Notes: generated by a model not told the origin, from the letters alone. A stretch of 64,000 nucleotides of DNA from Clostridia bacterium (GCA_017938205.1 JAGBCA010000014.1:1-64000); one strand, 5' to 3'; counted from the stretch's first letter, positions 9,672 to 17,953 are shown. Numbers and translations: made by a program.

Positions 9672-10322
9672 ATGACTGCTACCGAAAGATTGATCGCTAA
9701 GGATCTTTTATCCATCCGCGCGGTATTTTTCCGTCCCGATGAGCCCTTTACCTGGGCAAGCGGCATCAAGAGCCCCGTTTACTGTGACAACCGTCTTACG
9801 CTGACTGCCCCCAAGGTGCGCACGGACGTTGAGACCGCTTTGGCTGAAACCATCAAGCGCGAATATCCCGACGTTGAGGTTCTGATGGGCACCTCTACCG
9901 CAGGCATTGCACACGCCGCTATTACCGCACATCTTATGGATCTTCCTATGGGCTACGTTCGCTCCGGCGCGAAGGATCACGGCCGCGGCAACCAGATCGA
10001 GGGTAAGCTTCTTCCCGGTCAGAAGGTGGTCGTTGTGGAGGATCTGATCTCCACCGGCGGCAGCGTGATCGAGGTCGTTAATGTGCTGCGCGAGGCAGGT
10101 GCCGTTGTTCTCGGCGTTGTTTCCATCTTCACCTACGGTATGAAGAAGGGACTTGAAAGACTTGCGGCCGCTGACGTGAAGAACGTGAGCCTCACGAACT
10201 TCGACTGCATTGCCACCATTGCAGCTGAGGAGAAATACATTGAGGAGAGCGATATTGCACGCCTGATCGCCTTCCGCAATAACCCCTCCGATGAAAGCTG
10301 GATCACAGCGGAGGCGAAGTAA
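9672..10322 (+). CDS. pyrE: Orotate phosphoribosyltransferase
   Basis: 216 residues. It joins orotate to PRPP to make OMP. The PRPP-binding loop [21 protein letters not shown] is the clear type I phosphoribosyltransferase signature, and [12 protein letters not shown] near residue 30 and [16 protein letters not shown] are typical of PyrE. AGAAGGAG precedes the ATG. Its TAA shares one base with the pyrB ATG (TAATG), so pyrE and pyrB are coupled. Confidence 0.95.
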   Translation: MTATERLIAKDLLSIRAVFFRPDEPFTWASGIKSPVYCDNRLTLTAPKVRTDVETALAETIKREYPDVEVLMGTSTAGIAHAAITAHLMDLPMGYVRSGAKDHGRGNQIEGKLLPGQKVVVVEDLISTGGSVIEVVNVLREAGAVVLGVVSIFTYGMKKGLERLAAADVKNVSLTNFDCIATIAAEEKYIEESDIARLIAFRNNPSDESWITAEAK

Positions 10323-11416
10323 TGCGGCACCTTTTAGATATTCTTGATCTTACGGTGGAGGAGATAGAGGAGCTGATCGCCACCGCAAACGACATTATTG
10401 AAAACCCCGAAAAATACAGAGAGGCCTGCAAATATAAAAAGCTGGCTACCCTCTTCTTTGAGCCCTCTACGCGCACGCGCCTTTCCTTTGAGGCGGCTAT
10501 GATGGAGCTTGGCGGCAACGTGCTCGGATTTTCCGAGGCATCCTCCAGCTCTGCCAGCAAGGGCGAGAGCGTTGCGGATACGGCGGCGATCGTTAGCGGT
10601 TATGCTGATATTATCGCTATGCGTCATCCCAAGGAGGGTGCTCCTTTGATCGCTACCACGACCGCAACCGTTCCGATCATCAACGCAGGCGACGGCGGAC
10701 ATCACCATCCCACGCAGACTTTGACCGACCTTCTTACCATCAAGCGTGAGAAGGGGCGGATCGAAAATCTGAAGGTTGGACTTTGCGGAGACCTAAAATT
10801 TGGCCGCACGGTACATTCGCTGATCGCGGCACTCTCCCGCTATACGGGCATTGAGTTTATTCTCATTTCCCCCGAGGAGCTTCAGGTACCGAGCTACGTG
10901 AAATATCCTTATATCATCGATAAAGGCGTATCCTACCGCCAAGCGACCTCGCTGGAATCCGTAATCGGCGAGCTTGACGTGCTTTATATGACGCGTATTC
11001 AGCGCGAGAGATTCCTTCTTGAGGACGAATATCTGCGCCTCAAGGACAGCTACGTGCTGACGCCCGAGAAGCTCGACATGGCCAAGAAGGATCTCATCGT
11101 GATGCATCCCCTGCCCCGCGTGAACGAGATCTCCACTGCCGTGGATGCCGATCCGCGCGCGGCCTACTTCCGCCAGGCAAAATACGGAAAATACATCCGT
11201 ATGGCGCTGATCCTCAAGCTGCTTTCCGAGGCAGACGGCAAGGTATACCGCTTCCGTGACAGCATCACCACGCCTACGATCGATCACGTCTGCACCAACC
11301 CCAGATGCATCACCACGACCGAGCAGGATATCAAGCACCTCTTCCGTCTGACGGATAAAGAAAACAATATCTATCGCTGCGTTTATTGCGATACGAGAGC
11401 GGAGCTGAATAAGTAA
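10322..11416 (+). CDS. pyrB: Aspartate carbamoyltransferase fused to a PyrI-type zinc domain
   Basis: 364 residues. Residues 1 to about 308 are a complete PyrB catalytic chain: STRTRLSFE for carbamoyl phosphate, [20 protein letters not shown], and [10 protein letters not shown]. It carbamoylates aspartate in the second step of UMP synthesis. The extra C-terminal ~55 residues hold Cys324, Cys329, Cys353 and Cys356, with the same C-x4-C-x23-C-x2-C spacing as the zinc domain of E. coli PyrI (Cys109, 114, 138, 141). The PyrI N-terminal nucleotide-binding domain is absent, so the chain keeps the catalytic/regulatory interface module without the allosteric site. It ends the operon. Confidence 0.95.
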   Translation: MRHLLDILDLTVEEIEELIATANDIIENPEKYREACKYKKLATLFFEPSTRTRLSFEAAMMELGGNVLGFSEASSSSASKGESVADTAAIVSGYADIIAMRHPKEGAPLIATTTATVPIINAGDGGHHHPTQTLTDLLTIKREKGRIENLKVGLCGDLKFGRTVHSLIAALSRYTGIEFILISPEELQVPSYVKYPYIIDKGVSYRQATSLESVIGELDVLYMTRIQRERFLLEDEYLRLKDSYVLTPEKLDMAKKDLIVMHPLPRVNEISTAVDADPRAAYFRQAKYGKYIRMALILKLLSEADGKVYRFRDSITTPTIDHVCTNPRCITTTEQDIKHLFRLTDKENNIYRCVYCDTRAELNK

Positions 11417-11442
11417 GGCCAAAAAGGAAAAGCGAGCAACTT
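11417..11442 (+). repeat. 26-bp direct repeat, copy 1 (tRNA terminator half)
   Basis: The bases just after the pyrB stop match 11979-12004 at 25 of 26 positions. The second copy is the 5' arm of the tRNA-Ser terminator hairpin, so this copy looks like a displaced piece of the tRNA 3' flank. Confidence 0.75.
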
Positions 11443-11549
11443 ATGGGTGAGTTTCTTATCGGAGAATTTGCAACTTGACAAAAGTGCAAGCATCGCATTT
11501 GACTAGTCAAACGCAAATGGGCTAAGCCCAAACCCATATTTACAAGTAG

Positions 11550-11595
11550 AAAGAGAGGACAAACGGTTTAATCCGTAATTGTCCTCTCTTTTTCT
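11550..11595 (+). terminator. Rho-independent terminator of the pyrimidine operon
   Basis: Arms 11550-11562 and 11579-11591 pair perfectly, and the loop can extend with ACGG/CCGT. It ends in a T run. About 130 bases after the pyrB stop, it is the first strong terminator. Confidence 0.85.
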
Positions 11596-11599
11596 GTTT

Positions 11600-11861
11600 G
11601 TGAAGTTTTTGCTATCGCAAAAGTGAAGTTGCACCGCGCCCCCCCCCAAAGCTCATGCTTCGCTTCGGGGAACCCCGTTTCAGTGAAGTTTGTGCTATGC
11701 ACAAGTGAAGTTAAGTTTGCCCAAAGTTGCTTTGCAACTTTTCACTTCTGCCGTCAGGCGAAACTTCACTCACGAAGTGAACTTCACTATCGAAGATAAC
11801 TTCACTTGCCCGCAAGGGCAAACTTAGTTATGCGTGTTCTCCGTTAAGGATAACACGCATA
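11600..11861 (+). repeat. Array of small hairpins bordered by GTGAAGTT / AACTTCAC
   Basis: The octamer GTGAAGTT occurs at 11600, 11623, 11683 and 11705. Its complement AACTTCAC occurs at 11762, 11780 and 11798, with a degenerate copy near 11736. Between octamers lie short perfect stems with different sequences, such as TTTGC-TATC-GCAAA and TGTGC-TAT-GCACA. The array ends in a longer hairpin with arms 11829-11838 and 11852-11861. A run of nine or ten C lies near 11640-11647. No ORF here is convincing. The layout fits a REP-like or mobile hairpin family; function unknown. Confidence 0.8.
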
Positions 11862-11863
11862 CG

Positions 11864-11896
11864 TTGTTCGCTTTTTGGCGCAGAGGGAGGGATTCG
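11864..11896 (-). repeat. Partial duplicate of the tRNA-Ser 3' end
   Basis: 33 bases match 12008-12040 (tRNA-Ser T-arm, acceptor and CCA end with the start of its terminator) at 32 positions. The match stops inside the T-loop, so this is a fragment and not a second tRNA gene. It ends 111 bases before the intact copy begins. Confidence 0.8.
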
Positions 11897-11978
11897 TTCT
11901 CGCCTGCGGGCTCGGTCAGGGTTGGCTCTGATTGCCACCGGCAATCATTCACTCCCAACCCGTTCGAATCCCCTCATT

Positions 11979-12004
11979 GGCCAAAAAGGAAAAACGAGCA
12001 ACTT
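11979..12004 (+). repeat. 26-bp direct repeat, copy 2
   Basis: Partner of 11417-11442. It overlaps the terminator hairpin of tRNA-Ser. Confidence 0.75.
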
Positions 12005-12019
12005 GCGTTGCTCGCTTTT
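11989..12019 (-). terminator. Terminator of tRNA-Ser
   Basis: CGAGCAAC (11995-12002) and GTTGCTCG (12007-12014) form a perfect stem with a 4-base loop. A-runs on the plus strand at 11990-11994 supply the U tract for minus-strand transcription, directly after the tRNA CCA end. Confidence 0.8.
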
Positions 12020-12109
12020 TGGCGCAGAGGGAGGGATTCGAACCCTCGTGTGCTTTTGGCACAAACTGATTTCGAGTCAGCCCCGTTATGACCGCTTCGA
12101 TACCTCTGC
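12020..12109 (-). tRNA. tRNA-Ser (anticodon CGA)
   Basis: On the minus strand the acceptor GCAGAGG pairs with CCTCTGC, followed by discriminator G and an encoded CCA. The T-arm reads GAGGGTTCGAATCCCTC. The anticodon stem-loop is GCTGA-CTCGAAA-TCAGT, giving anticodon CGA for serine UCG codons. A long variable arm (GTGCCAAAAGCAC) is present, as expected for a class II serine tRNA of 90 bases. Confidence 0.95.
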
Positions 12110-12153
12110 ATATAAATGAAGATCTATAGTTTAAATATAAGACCAACATAGTT

Positions 12154-12182
12154 ATTATAGCATAAGAATACAAAGAATGCAA
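12154..12182 (-). promoter_or_regulatory. Promoter of tRNA-Ser
   Basis: On the minus strand TTGCAT (12182-12177), 17 bases, TATAAT (12159-12154). The start would lie about 38 bases before the mature tRNA 5' end. Confidence 0.85.
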
Positions 12183-12250
12183 GAGTTTTTTCGAAAAAAG
12201 TTAAAATTAGATTTCCATGCAATATAAGAAAAAACAAAACATTTTTATAC

Positions 12251-12279
12251 TTGCATTGTGCACAAAAATGTGCTATAAT
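12251..12279 (+). promoter_or_regulatory. Promoter of the DUF308-like membrane protein gene
   Basis: TTGCAT (12251-12256), 17 bases, TATAAT (12274-12279), 31 bases before the chosen ATG. Confidence 0.8.
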
Positions 12280-12309
12280 TCATATAGTACCATGAAAGGA
12301 GTTCGAACC

Positions 12310-12771
12310 ATGGCAAAATCGAAAAAGACAAATTCCGAGCTGTTCTCTTCCTTGCTCTACATCCTCATTGGAGCGCTTCTTATCATTTTCCGCTCCCAGA
12401 CGCTGGGATGGGCAATGACCGTTGCAGGCGTGATCTTCGTGATCTGCGGCGTGCTTGACGTATGCAAGAAAAACTTCGCGAGCGGAGCGGTCAGCCTCAT
12501 CATCGGTATTGTGATCCTGATCCTTGGCTGGACGGTGGCACATATCGTGCTGCTCGTTCTCGGCATTATGATCACGATCAAGGGTATGGTTGCACTTTAC
12601 GAGGCGCTGAAGAAAAAGAAAAAGCGTTTGCCTGAGATCCTCTACCCCATTCTTTCGATCGTGACGGGTCTTATGCTCGCCTTCGGCAACGGACTTGATA
12701 TTATGATCATCATCGTTGGCGCTCTGCTGATCGTTGACGGCGTGATCGGTCTGATCGGATCGAAGAAATAA
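12310..12771 (+). CDS. DUF308 / HdeD-like small membrane protein
   Basis: 153 residues from the ATG at 12310, which follows AAAGGAG; an upstream in-frame ATG at 12217 lies before the promoter and is rejected. After a short basic N-terminus (MAKSKKTNS) there are about six hydrophobic helices in pairs, broken by a KKKKKR loop near residue 100, as in the HdeD/DUF308 repeat family. Members are integral membrane proteins of largely unknown role, linked to acid stress in enterobacteria. It stands alone with its own promoter and terminator. Confidence 0.8.
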   Translation: MAKSKKTNSELFSSLLYILIGALLIIFRSQTLGWAMTVAGVIFVICGVLDVCKKNFASGAVSLIIGIVILILGWTVAHIVLLVLGIMITIKGMVALYEALKKKKKRLPEILYPILSIVTGLMLAFGNGLDIMIIIVGALLIVDGVIGLIGSKK

Positions 12772-12778
12772 ACTACAT

Positions 12779-12825
12779 AAAACAGCTCTTGCTCCAAAAA
12801 ACGGAGTCGGAGCTGTTTTTTATAT
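12779..12825 (+). terminator. Terminator after the DUF308-like gene
   Basis: AAAACAGCTC pairs with GAGCTGTTTT, with a second inner stem (GCTCC / GGAGT), followed by a T run. Confidence 0.85.
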
Positions 12826-12865
12826 CATATAGTTGACAACGATCAAAAAAACAACGGAAAGGTGA

Positions 12866-12894
12866 TTGCTTTTTCATTAAAAAACATGTAAAAT
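12866..12894 (+). promoter_or_regulatory. Promoter of the DUF6259-like glycosidase gene
   Basis: TTGCTT (12866-12871), 17 bases, TAAAAT (12889-12894). A further TTGACA at 12833 has no good -10 partner. Confidence 0.65.
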
Positions 12895-12946
12895 AATACT
12901 ATACAGAATATGTCGCCGATATGCGGCAGGATAAAGGAGCTCGTTT

Positions 12947-15043
12947 ATGAAGTTTAAGGTTACGCGTGAGAGGTTTTCCTTGGAATTTGAAAAGAGCGCG
13001 CACGGCGCGCAGATCGCGGACGGACACTTTGGCAGGATCGCGGTTGGAAAGGCTCCGCTCTTTACGCTCACTTTGCGGGAAATCTCGGAAAAACGCGATC
13101 TTTCGATCACCTCCGAGGATGGATGGGGCGAGGTGACCGTACGTGAGCGCGGCGGTCAGGTTCGTTTTTTCTTCCGCAGTCACGAGAGCGGCGCGGATCT
13201 TACCGTAACGGTGAACGCAAACCCTTCCGAGCGAGGCGTTTCCTTTGAGACCGATATTTCGAACATGGATGCGCGCTACAGCGTGATGGAGGCTTCGTAT
13301 CCGATCCCCACCGTGGAGAACGATATTTTTGATCTCTTCGTGACCAGCGGCCCCGGTCGTGTGATCGAGGATTTCAGACACAAGGAGCTAAAGCTCGATT
13401 GGATGTATCCCTCCTCCAGGTACTGTATGCAGTATATGGCTGTATTTGCCGAGGGGGATGCCTTGTACCTCGGACACCATGACCGCGAGGCACGCACGAA
13501 GTATTATACCGTGCAAGCAAAGGACAAAGAAATCAAGCTCGGCGTTTCCTACCCTGCCGAGGGAATGGGGCTGCCTGCCAATTCCTTCTCCCTGCGCGGC
13601 GGCGTTTGCTGGGAATATATCAAGGGCGATTGGTATGACTGTGCGCTTCGCTACGGCGAATTTGTCAAAACGGCGGATTGGCTTCCTGTGCTTGGCGAAT
13701 ACGGCCGTCCCGATACCCCCGATTACTTCAAGGAGATCCCCTTCTGGATCATGGACTTTATGCCCAACATTCCCGAGCAGGGGGACAATATGCCCGAGAC
13801 GCTTCGCTACCGCAACAATACCGATAAGGATGCCTGGTGGCGTGAGGCGATCCGCCTCAAGGAGGCACTCGGACTTCCCATAGGCTATCATATTTACAAC
13901 TGGCATAAGAATGCGTTCAATATTGATTATCCGCATTTCCTTCCCGCAAAGGACGATTTTAAGGACGGCGTGAAGCGCGTGCAGGAGGCGGGCATATACA
14001 TTGCGCCCTATATCAACGCATCGAGCTGGGAATCACGCGACAATGCCCCCACGCCCGAGGAGAGCTTCGCTGTTTCCGGCATGAAGGCTGCGGCCAAGGA
14101 TAAGGACGGTAACCTTTATATCGAGGTATATCCGCAGATCAAGCCCGACGGGCAGAAAACGAATCTGATCGGCGTTTGCCCCTCCTCCCCCATCTGGCAA
14201 CGGATGATCTCGCGCCTTTCCGAGAAGATCGAGGACGAGCTTTTGGTGGACGGTATTTATTACGATCAGACTGCCGCGATGGGCGCGCGCCCCTGCGCCG
14301 ATCCCACGCACAGCCACGCCCCGGGCAACAGCGGCGCTTGGGTGGAGTGCACACGCAGCTTCTTCCGCCGCATTCGCGCAGAGAAGGACGAGAATAAATT
14401 CTCCTTCACGGAATGCAATGCCGAGCCTTACATGAATATTTTTGACGGCTATCTGACCTGGCACTGGGGTGAAAACGGCGAGGTGCCCGCCTTTGCCGTG
14501 ATCTATTCAAAATACATCACGATGCTTGGCCGCGTTGTCAACGGCTGGCGCAAAAAGGATAGCGTTTACACGCGCTATACCTTTGCAAAATCCTTCCTTT
14601 GCGGCCAGCAGCTCGGCTGGATCAATCACGATGTGCAGGACAACGAGGAGGTCTTTCCTTACCTTTATAGGCTCGCGCATCTGCGCTACGAGCAAAAATC
14701 GCTCTTCGTGACGGGTACGATGCTGCGGCCGCCGCTTGTGGAAAGCAATCTTCCGGATCACACCTCCACGCCGCATATGTGGGGCGGAGAGGATCTCGTG
14801 ATCCCCACGGCGCTTGCAGGCGGATGGAGGGCGGCAGACGGAAGGACACATCTTTTCGTCTTTAGCATTGCAGACGAGATCGGCCAATGCACGGTGACGC
14901 TGCGCGCATCGGAATACGGCATAAAAAAAGATGCGATCCCTGCCGCATTGACGGCTTACAGCCCTGTTTTCTGTGCCAGTCGCGACGCGCTCACGCTCCA
15001 TTTTGACCTCGAAAAGCAGGATGCGATCCACATAGAATTTTAA
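12947..15043 (+). CDS. DUF6259-like glycoside hydrolase
   Basis: 698 residues; ATG preceded by AAAGGAG. The N-terminal ~230 residues look like a beta-sandwich and the middle like a TIM barrel. WHKNAFNIDYPHFLP, IYIAPYINASSWESR and DGIYYDQTAAMGARPCAD resemble the DUF6259 family, which groups with clan GH-D-like alpha-galactosidase barrels. The Asp pair in VDGIYYDQ is a candidate catalytic site. A C-terminal beta domain runs from about 620. No signal peptide is visible, so it is probably cytoplasmic. Substrate unknown. It is a single-gene unit between a promoter and a shared terminator. Confidence 0.65.
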   Translation: MKFKVTRERFSLEFEKSAHGAQIADGHFGRIAVGKAPLFTLTLREISEKRDLSITSEDGWGEVTVRERGGQVRFFFRSHESGADLTVTVNANPSERGVSFETDISNMDARYSVMEASYPIPTVENDIFDLFVTSGPGRVIEDFRHKELKLDWMYPSSRYCMQYMAVFAEGDALYLGHHDREARTKYYTVQAKDKEIKLGVSYPAEGMGLPANSFSLRGGVCWEYIKGDWYDCALRYGEFVKTADWLPVLGEYGRPDTPDYFKEIPFWIMDFMPNIPEQGDNMPETLRYRNNTDKDAWWREAIRLKEALGLPIGYHIYNWHKNAFNIDYPHFLPAKDDFKDGVKRVQEAGIYIAPYINASSWESRDNAPTPEESFAVSGMKAAAKDKDGNLYIEVYPQIKPDGQKTNLIGVCPSSPIWQRMISRLSEKIEDELLVDGIYYDQTAAMGARPCADPTHSHAPGNSGAWVECTRSFFRRIRAEKDENKFSFTECNAEPYMNIFDGYLTWHWGENGEVPAFAVIYSKYITMLGRVVNGWRKKDSVYTRYTFAKSFLCGQQLGWINHDVQDNEEVFPYLYRLAHLRYEQKSLFVTGTMLRPPLVESNLPDHTSTPHMWGGEDLVIPTALAGGWRAADGRTHLFVFSIADEIGQCTVTLRASEYGIKKDAIPAALTAYSPVFCASRDALTLHFDLEKQDAIHIEF

Positions 15044-15045
15044 TT

Positions 15046-15083
15046 ACAAAACCGCCTTTGTGAATTCACAAAGGCGGTTTTGT
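15046..15083. terminator. Bidirectional terminator between convergent genes
   Basis: A perfect 17-base inverted repeat (15046-15062 and 15067-15083) with A- and T-rich ends. It can stop the DUF6259-like gene from the left and the GH78 operon from the right. Confidence 0.9.
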
Positions 15084-15123
15084 AAACTATTGTTTTCTTT
15101 ATGCCGAAAAATTGTGCAAAGAA

Positions 15124-16878
15124 TCAGCCACCCCACCAAGGGCAATAACGTCCTACCTGCATGCCGTCCATAATATTGACACGGTGAAGCCTTACGTATT
15201 TCTCAACGTCAAAGTCCCGTATGCCCTCGATGTGGCCAAGGCGAGAAAGGAAGCTCCAGAGCCTGCTTTGCACCTGATATTCATAGGTATCCCAAATGCA
15301 AAAATCCGTGATACCTGCATCCAAAAGACGCACCGCCTCCTCCTTTGCGAGCTCAGCAGTATCCCTTTGCAGATCGCAGAACACACGAATATCCGTGCCC
15401 TTTACGGCGCGAAGATACTCCGCGATCGCCTCCTCGGGAATCAGGTGGCCGTATATATTGCGTGCGGTGATGATCTCGGGTGCTTCGTTTGCCCATTTTT
15501 TATACCGCGAAAGATCAATCGTTTGCTTCTCCGCATCCGAAAATACGCAATCGTCGAGATTCTCCCAATGGCGGTCATTATTGACGATGACATTGTTTAC
15601 AAGGCCTTCCTTGATCCATCCCTCAACATCCATCCCATAATAGAGATTATCCTTAAAGGAGGTGTGGACGTGGATATTCAGCTTCTTTCCCTCTCCGAAG
15701 GAATCGATCAAAGCGCGCACCTCACGCATATACGCGGTAATGATCTCGGCGCGGACGGAGATGAGCCTCGGATCCTCGTTTTTAAGAGTGCGACAATCGA
15801 TACCGGGATACCGTTTCTCAAACAGATCAAGGATTGGCTGTTCGAAAAGAACGAGCGGAGTTCCGCGCGTTAAAATCAAAGAGATGCCGTCTGCCCCGTA
15901 CGAAAGCATCTTGTGAACGTGGCCGAGCATATACGCTCTGACCTCGGGATAGGCATAGGACATACGGTTGATCGGTGTGCCGTCACGATCAATGCATTTA
16001 TACTGCGGATGCGCGAGAGTAAATTTGTTATCAAAGCAATGCCGATTAAAGGGATATTCCGTATTCCAAGGGCCGACACGCAACGAAAGATACATCTTCA
16101 AGCCATTTTTGTGCCCGCGCTCGATCAGCATCGGATAAATGCTGTCCTTCAAAATATATTTACGCAGGCCCTCGTAGACATACTTATCTCCAATGCGTTC
16201 AAAGACGAACGCACTCTCGTCTCCTTCGATCTCACCGTCGCACCATTCCATATATTCCACCGAGAGACTTTCAACATCACTGTCCACGTACTGATCCGGA
16301 ATCGAAAGCCATTCTTCTCTACTCTTTATATGATTGTAAAACATAAAACGGTGCGTATCCTCCGTTGCGAAGATGCGCTTTTTCTTTTTATCTGAAAATT
16401 CCGACATCCTCTCCTGCGCCTCTGCCTCGCAAAGCGGAATGAATTTAATAAACGCAAGCGAGGTATCCGCTCCGTTTTCGGGAATGGACTGCGGATGGCG
16501 GATTATCAGCTTCTTATCCGTTAAATCGGCAACACGGTAGGAGATTTCCTCAATTTTATGATTGGAGTTGAAGCTTGAGGGCTGGATGGAATAGAAGCTC
16601 GCATCCCCCGAAAGCATAATTTTCGCCTCGCGCAGCCTATTGCTAACAAACTGCGGCGAAACGTACAGTCCAACGCGGATCTCGTAATATCCGCAAAGCG
16701 CGGGATCGATCACGAGCTCGGGCACCTGCATCGAACGGCTTGCCTGCAGCATAACGCCCTCGATATTCGCAGTTGCATACGAAATGGCGGTCCATTTATT
16801 CTTCACGCGATGCGTGCTGTAGGTGCTCGGATCGGTTACCTTCGTCAGATCCGAAAAAAGTATTTCCTTTTTATCCAT
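15124..16878 (-). CDS. Unassigned TIM-barrel glycosidase-like protein
   Basis: 584 residues; last gene of the minus-strand GH78-esterase operon, starting 8 bases after the esterase stop. Residues 1 to about 170 look like a beta-sandwich (YYEIRVGLYVSP, SYRVADLTDKKLIIRHP). A barrel-like part follows with LKMYLSLRVGPWNTEYPFN, SYGADGISLILTRGTP, KKLNIHVHTSF and DAGITDFCIWDTYEY. This strand-loop pattern is typical of glycosidase barrels such as the GHL10 or GH10-like groups, but no family signature is decisive. No signal peptide. Neighbours suggest work on rhamnose-containing or acetylated oligosaccharides; that is inference. Confidence 0.55.
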   Translation of the reverse strand: MDKKEILFSDLTKVTDPSTYSTHRVKNKWTAISYATANIEGVMLQASRSMQVPELVIDPALCGYYEIRVGLYVSPQFVSNRLREAKIMLSGDASFYSIQPSSFNSNHKIEEISYRVADLTDKKLIIRHPQSIPENGADTSLAFIKFIPLCEAEAQERMSEFSDKKKKRIFATEDTHRFMFYNHIKSREEWLSIPDQYVDSDVESLSVEYMEWCDGEIEGDESAFVFERIGDKYVYEGLRKYILKDSIYPMLIERGHKNGLKMYLSLRVGPWNTEYPFNRHCFDNKFTLAHPQYKCIDRDGTPINRMSYAYPEVRAYMLGHVHKMLSYGADGISLILTRGTPLVLFEQPILDLFEKRYPGIDCRTLKNEDPRLISVRAEIITAYMREVRALIDSFGEGKKLNIHVHTSFKDNLYYGMDVEGWIKEGLVNNVIVNNDRHWENLDDCVFSDAEKQTIDLSRYKKWANEAPEIITARNIYGHLIPEEAIAEYLRAVKGTDIRVFCDLQRDTAELAKEEAVRLLDAGITDFCIWDTYEYQVQSRLWSFLSRLGHIEGIRDFDVEKYVRLHRVNIMDGMQVGRYCPWWGG

Positions 16879-16885
16879 AAAAACC

Positions 16886-17953
16886 TCACTTTAATAAAGA
16901 ATCAACAAAAAAGCGATAACCGATATTTCCCGCGCCAATCTCATGCCCGCCCTCGTGCCTGTGATACAAAAGCCGCTCGGAGGCATTCTGCGCTTCATAA
17001 TAAGGAGTCAGTCTTTCCAGCTCACATAGCGACATATCGATAGGAAAAAGGGTATCCTTTTCTCCGTTCTCAATATACAATGCGCGCGGAGCGATCAAGG
17101 CCGCAACCTCTGCATCGAAAAAGGTGTTTGCCGAATTTTGCCATAGCCAATCGTAGCGGCAGCCCGCCGACTCCGTTTCGCTGACAAAGCGATCACAGAA
17201 GAAGCAGGAGGAGAAAACCGACTTCACGCGCGTTTCGGCAGCCGCCGCGTAAAGCGTGTAAAATCCGCCGTAGGAAAGCCCCATCATACCGATACGCGAG
17301 GGATCGATCGGCGCTTCGTTTACGAAGTAATCGATGGCACGGCGAAGGCAATAGATTTCCAGCGCCGCCATACTTCCGCCGACAGCCTTCAGCTTGGCAT
17401 CAAAAAGCTGACGCATTTCGGGCTGCTTATAAAAATCCGTGCCGTCCGACCAAAGAAGCAACTGCGGCGCATAAACGGCGATTCCCTCCTCGAGCAGTCT
17501 GCCTCCTATATTTTTCAGCTGATCCGCAGCGTAATCTCCGTTTGCGATTTGCTCCTCGGCACAGTAGCCGCCGCCGGGATTCATCACGACGAGCGGCACA
17601 CGCTCTTCTCTTTGCTTTGGCTCGTAGATCAAGCCGCGAAACCAAAAATTCGGCAGTGCCTCGACGGAAATCCGATAAATTCTTAAGTCCTCATTTTCCT
17701 CAACGAGCTCCTTGACGGCGTTGGGCACGCTGCCACATACGTAGGTTGTCAGCGGCCAGCCGAGCATCCCTGCGAATTTTTCACGATAACCCTCGCGGTC
17801 TGCGGCGAGCAATGCGGGCGTGATAAATTGATCTCTTTTCGTTTTGGCATGATCCTCTGCCTCTTTAACAACACGAAGGATATCCTCAAAATATGCGCGC
17901 CGCGCCGCTTCCCCCAGTGATTTATGTGTTTTTATCGATTCATAACGGATCAT
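16886..17953 (-). CDS. Alpha/beta-hydrolase, acetyl-xylan-esterase-like
   Basis: 355 residues. The nucleophile elbow GLSYGG carries Ser227, in the context IGMMGLSYGGFYTLYAAAAE. A likely acid is in YIENGEKDTLFPID and the catalytic His in HRHEGGHEIG. The oxyanion region is PLVVMNPGGGYCAEE. This arrangement suits carbohydrate esterases and acyl-peptide or dienelactone-type hydrolases. Its ATG overlaps the GH78 stop by 4 bases (ATGA), so translation is coupled to the rhamnosidase. Removing acetyl or other acyl groups from oligosaccharides is the likely role. Confidence 0.7.
   Translation of the reverse strand: MIRYESIKTHKSLGEAARRAYFEDILRVVKEAEDHAKTKRDQFITPALLAADREGYREKFAGMLGWPLTTYVCGSVPNAVKELVEENEDLRIYRISVEALPNFWFRGLIYEPKQREERVPLVVMNPGGGYCAEEQIANGDYAADQLKNIGGRLLEEGIAVYAPQLLLWSDGTDFYKQPEMRQLFDAKLKAVGGSMAALEIYCLRRAIDYFVNEAPIDPSRIGMMGLSYGGFYTLYAAAAETRVKSVFSSCFFCDRFVSETESAGCRYDWLWQNSANTFFDAEVAALIAPRALYIENGEKDTLFPIDMSLCELERLTPYYEAQNASERLLYHRHEGGHEIGAGNIGYRFFVDSLLK

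Noticed and set aside
11600-11861. CRISPR array
   Set aside because: Repeat units are only 8 bases, spacing varies, the units invert midway, and no cas genes are present.
11864-12040. Functional integrative element at tRNA-Ser
   Set aside because: No integrase or cargo gene lies between or near the repeats; only a scar-like duplication is supported.
11834-12119. Short plus-strand frames over the tRNA-Ser locus
   Set aside because: They overlap the tRNA gene, its fragment and its terminator, so the frames are by-products of structural RNA sequence.
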